The notes below the pieces were generated by a model. It ran no database searches and was not told the DNA's origin. It was given only the letters and a program-made list of their open reading frames with translations. DNA of 64,000 nucleotides from Rhodanobacter lindaniclasticus. GTDB taxonomy: Bacteria > Pseudomonadota > Gammaproteobacteria > Xanthomonadales > Rhodanobacteraceae. The first letter of the stretch is position 1. Each line of letters begins with the position of its first letter. Below, piece by piece: positions 43,373-55,155 of this stretch. The position numbers and the translations under genes are program-made. The stretch is from NCBI RefSeq assembly GCF_004799035.1, contig NZ_MWIO01000003.1:1-64000 (forward strand), read 5' to 3'.

Positions 43373-45244
43373 GTGGCAACACTCATCCCAACCCGCAACA
43401 GCTGCCTGCCGCGCATGACCGGTGGCGAGAAGCGCGTTTCCGAACGGCTGGAACAGAAGCTCGAGGACGACTACCTGCTGTGGTACGACGTGCCGGTCGG
43501 GCTGAAGCAGCGCCACCCGGATTTCGTGGTGTTCCATCCGCGCCGCGGCCTGCTGGTGCTGGAGGTGAAGGACTGGAAGGCCGACACGATCCGCCACGCC
43601 GACAGCACCCAGTTCACCCTGGTCACCGAGCGCGGCCTGGTGAAGGAGGCCAACCCGCTGCTGCAGGCGCGCGCGTACGCGCTGGAGATCGGCGTGGTGC
43701 TGGAGCGCGACCCCGCGCTGCGCCACCCGGAAGGCTCGCGCTACGCCGGCAAGCTGATCATGCCGTGGGGCTGGGGCGTGGTGCTGGCCAACATCACCCG
43801 CAAGCAGTTCGACGAGGGCGGACTGGGCGAGGTGTTGCCCGAGCATCTGGTGATCTGCCGCGACGAGTTGTACGAGACGGTCGACGCCGAAGTGTTCCAG
43901 CAGCAGCTGTGGGCGATGTTCCCGCAGGTGTATCCGGTGGCGCTGACCCTGCCCCAGATCGACCGCGTGCGCTGGCACCTGTTCCCGGAATTGCGGGTGG
44001 AAGCCGGCAGCGGCCAGTTCGGCCTGTTCGGGCCGACGGCCGACGCCGTGCGGCCGCTGGAGATCCCCGACCTGGTCAAGGTGATGGATGCGCAGCAGGA
44101 ACAGCTGGCGCGCTCGATCGGCGGCGAGCACCGGATCATCCACGGCGTGGCCGGCTCCGGCAAGACGATGATTCTCGGCTTCCGCGCCATGCAGCTGGCG
44201 CGTGAGATGAGCAAGCCGATCCTGGTGCTCTGCTACAACAAGACGCTGGCCGCGCGGCTGGAACAGCTGATCGGCGAACGCGGCCTGGGCGAAAAGGTGC
44301 AGGTCTACAACTTCCACAAGTGGTGCCGCAAGATGCTGGTGGCCTACCACGTGGAGCTGCCTCCCCAGGGCAGCAAGGACTTCTTCGAGCAGATGGTCGG
44401 GCGCGTGATCGATGGCGTCGACCGCGGCCAGATCCCGCGCTTCCAGTACGGCGCCGTGCTGGTCGACGAAGGCCACGACTTCGAGCCGGACTGGTACAAG
44501 CTGATCGTGCAGATGATCGACCCGGCGACCAACTCGCTGTTGGTGCTGTACGACGACGCGCAGAACATCTACGGCAACACGCACCGGCGCAAGATCAGCT
44601 GGAAGAGCCTCGGCGTGCAGGCGCAGGGGCGCACCACCATCCTCAAGCTCAACTACCGCAACACGCTGGAAATCCTCTCCGTCGCCCGCGCGTTCGCGCA
44701 GGATCTGCTCGAATCGCGCAGCGACGACGACGATGGCGTGCCGCTGGTCGCGCCGGAAAGCGCCGGCCGCCGCGGCGCCGTGCCCGAGCTGGTGCGCACC
44801 GACACCGCCCGCGCGCAGATGGACGTGCTGGTGGCGCGGCTGCGTGACGAGCATGCGCATGGCCGCCCGTACTCCGAGATGGCGGTGATCTATCGCAACC
44901 AGTGGGAAGGCGAAAAGCTGCAGGAAGTGCTCAAGCGCCTGGACATCCCCAGCCGCCTTGCCGACAACGCCGGCAAGCAGACCCTGTTCGTGGTCGAGGA
45001 CAGCGTCAAGCTGGTGACCATGCACTCCAGCAAGGGCCTGGAGTTTCCCTTCGTGATCATCCCCGGCATCGGCGGCCTGCCCAAGGAAGGCCAGGCCGAA
45101 GCCGACGAAGCGCGCCTGCTCTACGTGGCGATGACCCGCGCCACCGAACACCTGCTGCTGATCCACCACGACGACTCGGTGTTCTCCAAACGCATCCGCG
45201 ACTCGATCAACGAGGTTCAGGGCCAGCTGAAAAACGCGCCCTGA
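43373..45244 (+). CDS. NERD-domain UvrD/Rep-type helicase
   Basis: A 623-aa fusion. Residues about 18-135 form a nuclease-related NERD domain with PDFVVFHPRRGLLVLEVKDW (PD-(D/E)xK-like Asp and ExK). Residues about 240-623 form an SF1 helicase: Walker A HGVAGSGKTMIL, Walker B-like AVLVDEGHDFEPDW, LKLNYRNTLEIL, TMHSSKGLEFPFVIIPG, and RLLYVAMTRATEHL. Such proteins are predicted DNA repair or defence-associated enzymes. GTG start with AGGGG upstream. It stands alone with its own palindrome, so no operon partner suggests a role. Confidence 0.92.
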   Translation: MATLIPTRNSCLPRMTGGEKRVSERLEQKLEDDYLLWYDVPVGLKQRHPDFVVFHPRRGLLVLEVKDWKADTIRHADSTQFTLVTERGLVKEANPLLQARAYALEIGVVLERDPALRHPEGSRYAGKLIMPWGWGVVLANITRKQFDEGGLGEVLPEHLVICRDELYETVDAEVFQQQLWAMFPQVYPVALTLPQIDRVRWHLFPELRVEAGSGQFGLFGPTADAVRPLEIPDLVKVMDAQQEQLARSIGGEHRIIHGVAGSGKTMILGFRAMQLAREMSKPILVLCYNKTLAARLEQLIGERGLGEKVQVYNFHKWCRKMLVAYHVELPPQGSKDFFEQMVGRVIDGVDRGQIPRFQYGAVLVDEGHDFEPDWYKLIVQMIDPATNSLLVLYDDAQNIYGNTHRRKISWKSLGVQAQGRTTILKLNYRNTLEILSVARAFAQDLLESRSDDDDGVPLVAPESAGRRGAVPELVRTDTARAQMDVLVARLRDEHAHGRPYSEMAVIYRNQWEGEKLQEVLKRLDIPSRLADNAGKQTLFVVEDSVKLVTMHSSKGLEFPFVIIPGIGGLPKEGQAEADEARLLYVAMTRATEHLLLIHHDDSVFSKRIRDSINEVQGQLKNAP

Positions 45245-45321
45245 GCGCCGCGTCCCTTGACCTCGGGCCGGCACTGGGCTGCCGCCAGGAACAGCGGAGC
45301 CGCGCGTCATCCGATACCGCC

Positions 45322-45954
45322 TCAGCGGCGATAGGGCGACAGCAATTCGGTCGAGTCGAACAACCCCGCCGGTAGCAGGTAGCGCGGCTCGCGGCCGGCA
45401 CCCAGCAACTGGCGGATGCGCGTGGAGGAGATCTCCAGCGGGGTGACCGCCAGCTCGATCACGCGACCGGCAGGCACCAGTTGCAATGCCGCCGCGTCGT
45501 CTACACGGCGGCCGGCGATCTCCTGCTCCAACGCTTGCGGCAGCGGCGCCGGTTCGCCCGGCCGGCTGAGCACGCCGATGTGCGCCAGTTCGAACAACCG
45601 CCGCCATTCATGCCAGTCCGGCAAGCCGGCGAACGCGTCGGCTCCGAGCAACAGGACCAGCGGACGATCGCCCTGCTCGGCGCGCAAGCCGGCCAGCGTG
45701 TCGACCGTGTAGGACGCGCCATCGCGTGCCAGTTCGCGCGCATCCGGAATCAGCCGCGACTGCCCGCGCAACGCCACCCGCAACATCGCCAGCCGCTGCG
45801 CGGCGCTGGCGATCGGCGGCGGACGATGCGGCGGCAGCCCTGCCGGCATCATCAGCACGTCGGCGTCGAGCAGTTCGGCGGCTTCCCATGCCACGCACAG
45901 GTGACCGAGGTGGATCGGATCGAAGGTGCCGCCAAAAATCGCCAGCGGTTTCAC
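45322..45954 (-). CDS. nadD: Nicotinate-nucleotide adenylyltransferase
   Basis: A 210-aa enzyme converting nicotinate mononucleotide to deamido-NAD. The nucleotidyl-transferase motifs are IFGGTFDPIHLGHL and ISSTRIRQLL. GTG start overlaps the end of holA by four bases. Last gene of leuS-lptE-holA-nadD, a common gammaproteobacterial order. Confidence 0.96.
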   Translation of the reverse strand: MKPLAIFGGTFDPIHLGHLCVAWEAAELLDADVLMMPAGLPPHRPPPIASAAQRLAMLRVALRGQSRLIPDARELARDGASYTVDTLAGLRAEQGDRPLVLLLGADAFAGLPDWHEWRRLFELAHIGVLSRPGEPAPLPQALEQEIAGRRVDDAAALQLVPAGRVIELAVTPLEISSTRIRQLLGAGREPRYLLPAGLFDSTELLSPYRR

Positions 45955-46961
45955 GCGAGCGCCTTCGCGGCCCGCGGCTCGGCGATGGCGGCGATCAGCC
46001 GTTCGGCTTCCAGCCACGGATCGCCCTGCTCGCGGCCCTTGGCCATGCGGTCGATCCGTGCCGCGCGCGCCAGGCATTGCAGCCAGTGTTCGCGCGGCGC
46101 ACGGCGCAGCGCCTGGCGGAACATCTGCTCGCGCGCTTGCCACAGGCGCTCGGCCTTGGCCTGCGCGGCGAAGTTCTGCGCATTGGCCAGGCGCAGCGCC
46201 AGCTGCAACTGGTTGACCAGCCAGCCCATCAGCGCGATCAGCTCGTCGCCTTCGGAACGCAGCCCGGCCAGCACGCGCAGCGCGCGCGCGCCGTCGCCGG
46301 CCAGGGCAGCGTCGGTGAGCTTGAATACGTCGTAGCGGGCACTGTCGGCGACCAGGCTCTCCATCTCGGCCGCGTCGATGCGCCCTTCGCCGTGCAGCAC
46401 CGCCAGCTTGTCGATCTCCTGCGCCGCCGCCAGCAGGTTGCCTTCGACCCGCTCGGCCAGCAGCGCCACCGCGTCGGCGCTGGCACCGAGTCCGCGCGAA
46501 GCCAGTCGGGCACCGACCCAGGCGTTCCACTCGTGTGGCCGCGGCGCGTTGAACACCACCATGCTGTGCTCGGCATCGAACTTCCTGCTCCAGGCACCGT
46601 CGTGCTTGCTGCTCCACTCCATCGCGGTGACCAGCAAGGTGACGTCCGGCGGCGGGTCGGCACAGAACGCCGTGATTGCCTTGGCCCCCTCGACTCCCGG
46701 GCGTCCGGTCGGCAAGCGCAGGTCGATCAGGCGGCGACTGGCGAACAGCGACATGCTGGCACCGGCGCGGGCGACGTCGTCCCAGTCGAAATGCTGGCCG
46801 ACCTCGAGTACCTCGCGCTCGGTGTAGCCAAGCCGTCGTGCCTGCGCGCGCAAGGCGTCGGCAGCTTCCAGCACCAGCAATTCCTCACCCGCCAGCAAAT
46901 AGGCCGCGTCGAGTCGATCCGCCGCCAGCGCCTTCGACCACTGGTTCGGATTGAGTGGCAT
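45951..46961 (-). CDS. holA: DNA polymerase III delta subunit
   Basis: A 336-aa clamp-loader subunit that opens the beta clamp. It has the AAA+-like N-terminal region without a functional P-loop (YLLAGEELLVLEAADALR), the RLIDLRLPTGRPG stretch and the conserved C-terminal helical collar. ATG 46961 overlaps the lptE stop (TGATG); a TTG just upstream is less likely. Confidence 0.95.
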   Translation of the reverse strand: MPLNPNQWSKALAADRLDAAYLLAGEELLVLEAADALRAQARRLGYTEREVLEVGQHFDWDDVARAGASMSLFASRRLIDLRLPTGRPGVEGAKAITAFCADPPPDVTLLVTAMEWSSKHDGAWSRKFDAEHSMVVFNAPRPHEWNAWVGARLASRGLGASADAVALLAERVEGNLLAAAQEIDKLAVLHGEGRIDAAEMESLVADSARYDVFKLTDAALAGDGARALRVLAGLRSEGDELIALMGWLVNQLQLALRLANAQNFAAQAKAERLWQAREQMFRQALRRAPREHWLQCLARAARIDRMAKGREQGDPWLEAERLIAAIAEPRAAKALA

Positions 46962-47499
46962 CAATGCACGCTGGACGCCGCGGCGGGAGCATGGCCGGCT
47001 GCCTGCAGGCGGAACATGATCGCCTGCACCATGTCGTCGTCGAGGCTCTTCTGGATCTGCTCGACCTGCGAGGCGCTGCCTATCGTATTGCTGGCGTCGT
47101 AGCTGAACTCCCGCGACATGTTGATCGTCTGCGGCGACACCAGGATTTGTCCGGATGCATCGGTGACGCGGAATTTCACCGTGTAATGGACCGCGTATTC
47201 GCTGATCCTCGCGTAGCCGCCGGAGGTGAGCGTGTCGGTGCTGAAAGTGGCGGTGGGCACGGAGAATTCGGCGATGCCGGGACCACCGGCGTCCTCGACG
47301 GTGACGCCGGCGCGCTCCAGCGCAAGGCTCAGCTGGCGCTGGAAATTGCTGCTGCCGTGCGCGTCCAGGTGCACCCGCTGCATCGCCGCGGGCAGGGCCG
47401 CGCTCTGGCGCAGATGGAAGCCGCAGGCAGTCAGCGCCAGCGCGGCGAGCAGCAGCGGCAGCAGGCGGATCCGACGCGCGTTGATGAAGCCCATGGTTG

Positions 47500-47503
<4 letters not shown>
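46961..47503 (-). CDS. lptE: LPS-assembly lipoprotein LptE
   Basis: A 180-aa outer-membrane lipoprotein that plugs LptD and helps place lipopolysaccharide at the cell surface. The lipoprotein signal ends [12 protein letters not shown]. Typical blocks are [25 protein letters not shown] and [16 protein letters not shown]. The start overlaps the leuS stop (ATGA); a second ATG three codons later is possible. Confidence 0.95.
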
Positions 47504-50256
<2,753 letters not shown>

Positions 50257-50388
50257 GATTTCGGGAGGCCATGGTGCGGTGGGTGCGCACCGGATCGAAC
50301 CGGCGGCGGTGAACGGGTCAGACTAGCCCAGCGCGGGGTTTCCGCCAAGGCCGCGCGCGCCTCGCCATTCACCCGCCAGCGGCATGGC

Positions 50389-50997
50389 TCAACCCCCGGG
50401 GCAGCTTGCGGACTGGCCGGACGCCAACGCGCGCGCCACTCCCGCCATCTGTTCGGCCAGTTGGTCCAGCGCCTGCTGGTGGCCCTGTACCAGGGCGTCG
50501 TAGCCCGGCCCCACGGTTTCGCTGATGCGGCTGGTGCACGCCTGCGTGGCGAGCTTGCCGTCGTGGCGCCAGCGCAGCTGCCAGGCGCCCTCGATCAGCG
50601 CGTGATCGCCCGGCTGCGAATCGAAGCGGCGCACGTCCAGGCTCACCTGCAGCAGCGGCTTGCCGCTGGCGGCCATGCCGCCGACGTCGCGGCCCGGCAA
50701 GACGCGGGCAAGGTCGGCGGCCAGCGCGCCGCGCACCTCGTCGGCCAGCGGCGCGATCCAGCGCTCGCCCTCCAGCAGGGCCACGCTCTGGCCGCCCTGA
50801 CGCACCACCAGCTGCGGCCGGTCGACCTGGGCCGGCACGTTGACGGTGAGCACCTCGAACGGGATCGCGGTCGCCGACTCGGCTACCGGTGCCGCCGATC
50901 CGGGCAGCAAGGTGTAGTAGTGCAGCGGCGCCGAGGCGCAGGCCGCGAGCAAGGCCGCGGCGGTGACCGCCAGCAACGCGGGGGCGTGACGCATCAT
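50389..50997 (-). CDS. pqiC: PqiC-like ABC-transport auxiliary lipoprotein
   Basis: A 202-aa lipoprotein with lipobox LLAACAS and the PqiC/YmbA domain (HYYTLLPG, AQVDRPQLVVRQGGQSVALL, ERWIAPLADEV). In E. coli PqiC is the outer-membrane partner of the PqiAB lipid-transport system. Its start overlaps the pqiB stop by ATGA. Confidence 0.93.
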   Translation of the reverse strand: MMRHAPALLAVTAAALLAACASAPLHYYTLLPGSAAPVAESATAIPFEVLTVNVPAQVDRPQLVVRQGGQSVALLEGERWIAPLADEVRGALAADLARVLPGRDVGGMAASGKPLLQVSLDVRRFDSQPGDHALIEGAWQLRWRHDGKLATQACTSRISETVGPGYDALVQGHQQALDQLAEQMAGVARALASGQSASCPGG

Positions 50998-52688
50998 GGC
51001 TTGTGCTCCTGTGCCGGGGCCGGCGCTGGTTCCGGTGCGGGCGGCGTGACGGGTCGACTGTCGGGGCGACGCCCGCGCAGCAGCGCTTCGGGATGTCCGC
51101 TGAGGTAATCCGACAGCACGCGCAACGAGCGCGACATGCGCTGCACCTGTTCCAGCGTGGCGCCGAGGTTGCGTTGCAGCGGCGAATCGTCCGACAGCGC
51201 CGCGTCGGCGGTGCCCATGGTCTTCTGCACGCCCTGCAAGGTCTCGGTGAAGGCCGGCAAGGTCTTCCCGTTGACCTGCTTCAAGGTGGTGTCGAGCCCG
51301 GCCAGCACCTGGTCGACGTGCTTGCCGATGCTGTCGAACGGCACCTTGTCGAGCTTGTCGACGATCTCCGCCAGTTGCTCCTGCAACTTGTCGAAACTGC
51401 CGGGCGCGGTGGGGATGGTGAGCGGCTTGACGGTCGGGTCGAAATCGACCTTGGCAGCGTGCGGCACGAAATCCAGCGCCACGTACAACTGCCCGGTGAG
51501 CAGGTTGCCGGTGCGCGCCTGCGCGCGCAGGCCGTGCGCGATCAGCCCGCCCATCATGCGGGCCAGGTCCGGGCTGTGGCCGTTGGCCCTGGTTATCGCC
51601 TCCAGCTTGTCATAGGCGGCGCCAAGGCGCTCCGGGTAGACCACCGCGCCCACCAGCACCGGGAATTTCTGCGTCTTCTCGTCGTAATCCAGACGCACCG
51701 AGACGACCTTGCCGATGTTGATGCCGAGGAACTCCACCGGCGCATCCACCGCCAGCCCGCGCACCGACTGCTCGAAGCGCATGCGCATGTAGTGCGGCTC
51801 GCCGTCGGGCGGCGCCATCGCCGTGGTGCGGTCGCCGAACAACTTGAAGCTGGTGTCCTCCGGGGCCGGCGTGCTGTCGTGCGGACCGGGCGGGTCCTGA
51901 AAGGCCACGCCACCGGCCAGCACCGCAGCCAGCGACTGGGTATTGAGCTTCAGGCCGTTGGCACCGAGCGAGAGATCCACCCCGCTGGCGTTCCAGAACC
52001 GGCTGGAGCGGCTGACGAAGCGGTCGTTCGGGCCGTCGATGAAAATGTGCAGCGACACGCCCTCGCCATCCTTGTCCAGCGTATACGACGCCACCCGGCC
52101 AACCTGGATGCGCCGGTAGTAGACCGGCGAGCCGACGTCCAGCGAGCCGAGGTCATCGCTGTGCAGCAGGAAGCTGCGGCCGAGTTCGCCGTGGCGCACG
52201 GCGGGTGGCGCCTCCAGCCCTTCGAAGTTCTCCTGCCGGTCATCCGATTCGCCCACGTCGGCACCGATGAACGCGCCGGAGAACAGCGTGTCGATGCCGG
52301 ATACCCCGCCGAGCCCGATGCGCGGGCGCACCACCCAGTAGCGCGTGCCCTTGGTGGCAAAGCCCTCGGCGCTCTTCTCCAGCGCCACCGACACCAGCAC
52401 GTGGCTGCGATCGGGGCTGAGCCGGATCTTCTTGACCCGGCCAATCACCACGTTCTTGTATTTCACCGGCGTCTTGCCGGCTTCCAGGCCCTCGGCGCTC
52501 TGCAGGCTGATCACGACTTGCGGACCGGTCTGCAACCAGCTGTGGATCACCAGCGAAAGCCCCACCAGCGCCGCCAGCGCCGGCACCAGCCAGATCAGCG
52601 ACTCCTTGAACCGGCGCTTCTCCACTACCGGCCGCGGCAGCGCGTCGGGCACGGGTGGGCCGGGTTCGGCGCGTTGCTCTTCAGTCAT
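50994..52688 (-). CDS. pqiB: PqiB, MCE-domain lipid transport protein
   Basis: A 564-aa inner-membrane-anchored protein with one N-terminal helix (LIWLVPALAALVGLSLVIHS) and three MCE domains in tandem (GLEAGKTPVKYKNVVIGRVK; GSPVYYRRIQVGRVASYTL; DAPVEFLGINIGKVVSVRL), then a long helical region that in E. coli forms a tube across the periplasm. A start at MTEEQ overlaps the end of the second pqiA gene. Confidence 0.95.
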   Translation of the reverse strand: MTEEQRAEPGPPVPDALPRPVVEKRRFKESLIWLVPALAALVGLSLVIHSWLQTGPQVVISLQSAEGLEAGKTPVKYKNVVIGRVKKIRLSPDRSHVLVSVALEKSAEGFATKGTRYWVVRPRIGLGGVSGIDTLFSGAFIGADVGESDDRQENFEGLEAPPAVRHGELGRSFLLHSDDLGSLDVGSPVYYRRIQVGRVASYTLDKDGEGVSLHIFIDGPNDRFVSRSSRFWNASGVDLSLGANGLKLNTQSLAAVLAGGVAFQDPPGPHDSTPAPEDTSFKLFGDRTTAMAPPDGEPHYMRMRFEQSVRGLAVDAPVEFLGINIGKVVSVRLDYDEKTQKFPVLVGAVVYPERLGAAYDKLEAITRANGHSPDLARMMGGLIAHGLRAQARTGNLLTGQLYVALDFVPHAAKVDFDPTVKPLTIPTAPGSFDKLQEQLAEIVDKLDKVPFDSIGKHVDQVLAGLDTTLKQVNGKTLPAFTETLQGVQKTMGTADAALSDDSPLQRNLGATLEQVQRMSRSLRVLSDYLSGHPEALLRGRRPDSRPVTPPAPEPAPAPAQEHKP

Positions 52689-53334
52689 CGTTGCTCCTGC
52701 CATCCCATATCAAGCGCGGATCGAAACTCATCGAGGCGAGCATGGTCAGCACCACGGTCAGCCCGAAGAAAATGACGCCGGGCAACGGTTCGACCCGGCT
52801 CAACACGCTGAAGCGCACCAGCGCCGTCAGCAAGGCCACCACGAACACGTCCAGCATCGACCAGTAGCCGATGAACTCGACCAGCCGATACAACCTGGCC
52901 CGTTGCGGCCGCGCCCAGTCGCTGCCGCGCTGGCTGCTCACCAGCAGCATGCCCAGCGAGAGGAACTTCAGCATCGGCACCACGATGCTGGCGGTGAAGA
53001 CGATGACGGCCAGGTCCGCCGAGCCGTTGTTCCACAACTCGACCACGCCGCTGATGATGGTGTTGTCGTCGATGTCGTTGAGGCTGGCCGTGCGCATGAT
53101 CGGCAGCACGTTCGCCGGAATGTACAGGAGGAAACCGGCGATCAGCAGCGCCCAGGTGCGCGCGTAGCTGTTGGTCTTGCGCCGGCGCAGCGTGGAACCG
53201 CAACGCGGGCAGGCCATCGCGTCGTCCACGCCGTCGCCGTCGAGCTTCACGTTGCCGGGCACGTTGCGGCAGACCAGGCCGCACATGCGGCAGCCGATCA
53301 GGTCCAGGTCGACCGCACGGGGCAGCGCGTTCAT
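52681..53334 (-). CDS. pqiA: Paraquat-inducible protein A, C-terminal-half paralogue
   Basis: A 217-aa protein with a zinc-ribbon (CRMCGLVC, CPRCGSTLRRR) followed by four helices (WALLIAGFLLYIPANVLPIM, ADLAVIVFTASIVVPMLKFL, the SMLDVFVVALLTALVRF segment and a last one). Canonical PqiA is about 400 aa with two such units; here each unit is its own gene. It overlaps the first unit by four bases and pqiB by eight. Confidence 0.93.
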   Translation of the reverse strand: MNALPRAVDLDLIGCRMCGLVCRNVPGNVKLDGDGVDDAMACPRCGSTLRRRKTNSYARTWALLIAGFLLYIPANVLPIMRTASLNDIDDNTIISGVVELWNNGSADLAVIVFTASIVVPMLKFLSLGMLLVSSQRGSDWARPQRARLYRLVEFIGYWSMLDVFVVALLTALVRFSVLSRVEPLPGVIFFGLTVVLTMLASMSFDPRLIWDGRSNDD

Positions 53335-53978
53335 GCTTTCGGCTCCGGTGTCTGCTCCCACAACTGGCGCATGTCCACGCCGGCGAAAATGGTGATCAGC
53401 AACGTCAGCGCGCCATAGGCGTAGATACCCGGGTCGGCCACCACCTCGAAGTACGTGTGCGCCTTGACGATCGCCACCAGCGCGCCCAGCACGAACACCT
53501 CGCTCATCGTCCACGGCCCGACCCGGTGCAGGGCCACCATCAGCGGCGCGAAACCGGGCGCACGCCGGCCGAGGCGGGCAAACCACAGCAGCCAGCCCAT
53601 CACCAGCATCTTCGTCATCGGAAAAAAGAACAGCGTGGCCGCCGCCAGTACCGCGACCACCTGGGCACCCTGCTCCCACATCGTGACGATCATGCCCCAC
53701 AGCGTGGTAGCGCTGAACTGACCGTTCAGGCCCAGGGTGAAGATCGGCCAGATGTTGGCCTGCACGAACACGATCATGGCAGTGAGGATCAGCGCCAGCA
53801 GCGCATTGGCCGACAGCGCGCGATGGCGATCCAGCTCCGCGCCGCAACGCACGCAGCGGGCCACCTCGCCCCGGGCGAGCGGACGCCGCCGGTAGACGGT
53901 GTCGCAGTGCTCGCAGATCAGCAGCGCATCGGACGAATGCGCATGCAGGCAATCGGTGTTTCGTGCGGCGGTGGCCAT
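53331..53978 (-). CDS. pqiA: Paraquat-inducible protein A, N-terminal-half paralogue
   Basis: A 215-aa protein with a zinc-ribbon (CEHCDTVYRRRPLARGEVAR, then CVRCGAEL) and four helices (ALLALILTAMIVFVQANIWP; VVAVLAAATLFFFPMTKMLV; GPWTMSEVFVLGALVAIVK; ALTLLITIFAGVDM). First gene of pqiA1-A2-B-C. The ATG at 53978 gives the usual short N-terminus; the longer frame upstream is not conserved-looking. Divergent from the thioredoxin gene. Confidence 0.92.
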   Translation of the reverse strand: MATAARNTDCLHAHSSDALLICEHCDTVYRRRPLARGEVARCVRCGAELDRHRALSANALLALILTAMIVFVQANIWPIFTLGLNGQFSATTLWGMIVTMWEQGAQVVAVLAAATLFFFPMTKMLVMGWLLWFARLGRRAPGFAPLMVALHRVGPWTMSEVFVLGALVAIVKAHTYFEVVADPGIYAYGALTLLITIFAGVDMRQLWEQTPEPKA

Positions 53979-54097
53979 CGGGCGATTCTCGCAAATCTTT
54001 GGTGAATGCGCGCGCGGACGCGGGCCGTGCATCCGGTGCTTGATATGCTGGGCGTCGCCCTGATCTGGACATCCAGGACCCACCGCCGGAGCTTTCC

Positions 54098-54967
54098 GTG
54101 ACCGATACCACCCGCCCCAGCCACGTCTTCGACATCGACCAGCAGACCTTCGAGACCGAGGTGCTGCAGGCGTCGATGGACACGCCGATCCTGGTCGACT
54201 TCTGGGCTGCGTGGTGCGAGCCGTGCAAATCGCTGGGGCCGATCCTGGAAAAGCTGGCCGCCGAGTTCAACGGCGCGTTCCGCCTCGGCAAGATCGATGT
54301 CGATGCGCAGCAGGAACTGGCGGGGATGTTCGGCATCAAGAGCATCCCCACGGTGATGCTGGTCAGCCAGGGCCAGGTCGTCGACGGCTTCGCCGGCGCG
54401 CTGCCCGAACGCCAGCTGCGCGAGTTCCTCGGCCGCCACGTGCAGGCGCTGGAAGGCGACGAGAACGACGTGGCGGATGATGACGCTCCCGCCGAAACGC
54501 CCGAGGCGGCGATCAACCGCATCCAGCAGGCGATCGCCGCCGAGCCGGCCAAGGCCGAACTCAAGCTCGACCTGGCGCTGGCGCTGATGCGCGGCGGCCA
54601 GGCGGATGCCGCCAGTGCCGAACTCGATGCCCTCCCCGCCAACCTCGCCACCGATGCGCGCGCCCAGCGTCTGCGCAGCGAACTGGAACTGGCCCGCGCC
54701 GCCGCAGCCGCCCCGGCGGCAGACGCATTGCAACAGCGCATCGACGCCGACCCGCAAGATTGGGAGGCGCGCGACCTGCTCGGCCTGCGCCTGCTGCAGG
54801 AAGGTGACGCCGAAGGCGGCCTCGAACAGTTCCTCGCCATCCTGCAGAAAGCGCGCGACTGGAACGACGGCCAGGCGAAGAAGCGCCTGCTCGCCGCCTT
54901 CGCCACGCTGGACGACGCCGAGCTGGTCGGGCGTTACCGGCGACGAATGGCCTCGATGCTGTTCTGA
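54098..54967 (+). CDS. cnoX: Thioredoxin-TPR co-chaperone (CnoX/YbbN-like)
   Basis: A 289-aa protein with an N-terminal thioredoxin domain (active site WCEPC, Cys40 and Cys43) and a C-terminal TPR-like region (AAINRIQQAIAAEPAKAELK, LLGLRLLQEGDAEGGLEQFL). The layout is that of YbbN/CnoX, a holdase that passes substrates to chaperones. E. coli CnoX lacks one cysteine; this one keeps both, so redox activity is expected. GTG start. Confidence 0.92.
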   Translation: MTDTTRPSHVFDIDQQTFETEVLQASMDTPILVDFWAAWCEPCKSLGPILEKLAAEFNGAFRLGKIDVDAQQELAGMFGIKSIPTVMLVSQGQVVDGFAGALPERQLREFLGRHVQALEGDENDVADDDAPAETPEAAINRIQQAIAAEPAKAELKLDLALALMRGGQADAASAELDALPANLATDARAQRLRSELELARAAAAAPAADALQQRIDADPQDWEARDLLGLRLLQEGDAEGGLEQFLAILQKARDWNDGQAKKRLLAAFATLDDAELVGRYRRRMASMLF

Positions 54968-54982
54968 GGCCGACCATCCCTC

Positions 54983-55076
54983 GTAGGAGCCCGCTCGCGG
55001 GCGATGCCTTTGAGCTTTTGCGAGTCCCGAATCCCGAATCCCGGCGCAAGAGCATCGCCCGCGAGCGGGCTCCTAC
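54983..55076. repeat. Perfect inverted pair of GTAG-type REP elements
   Basis: The 25-mer starting GTAGGAGCCCGCTCGCGGGC (54983-55007) has an exact reverse complement at 55052-55076. The 44-bp spacer carries CCCGAATCCCGAATCCC, copies of the heptamer found in other pairs. The whole could fold into a 25-bp hairpin, each arm also being self-complementary. It sits after cnoX and may stabilise or end its message. Confidence 0.92.
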
Positions 55077-55155
55077 GTGTTCATTCGGCGCGCGCGCGAT
55101 CCATACCGTTACGTATGTTCGGGTAGGATGTTTCTTTTCTCATTCCATCGCCCTC

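Noticed and set aside
50265-50345. tRNA-like stretch on the minus strand with GGTTCGATCC and ACCA nearby.
   Set aside because: The T-arm does not pair with a 7-nt loop, and no anticodon arm or D-arm can be drawn.
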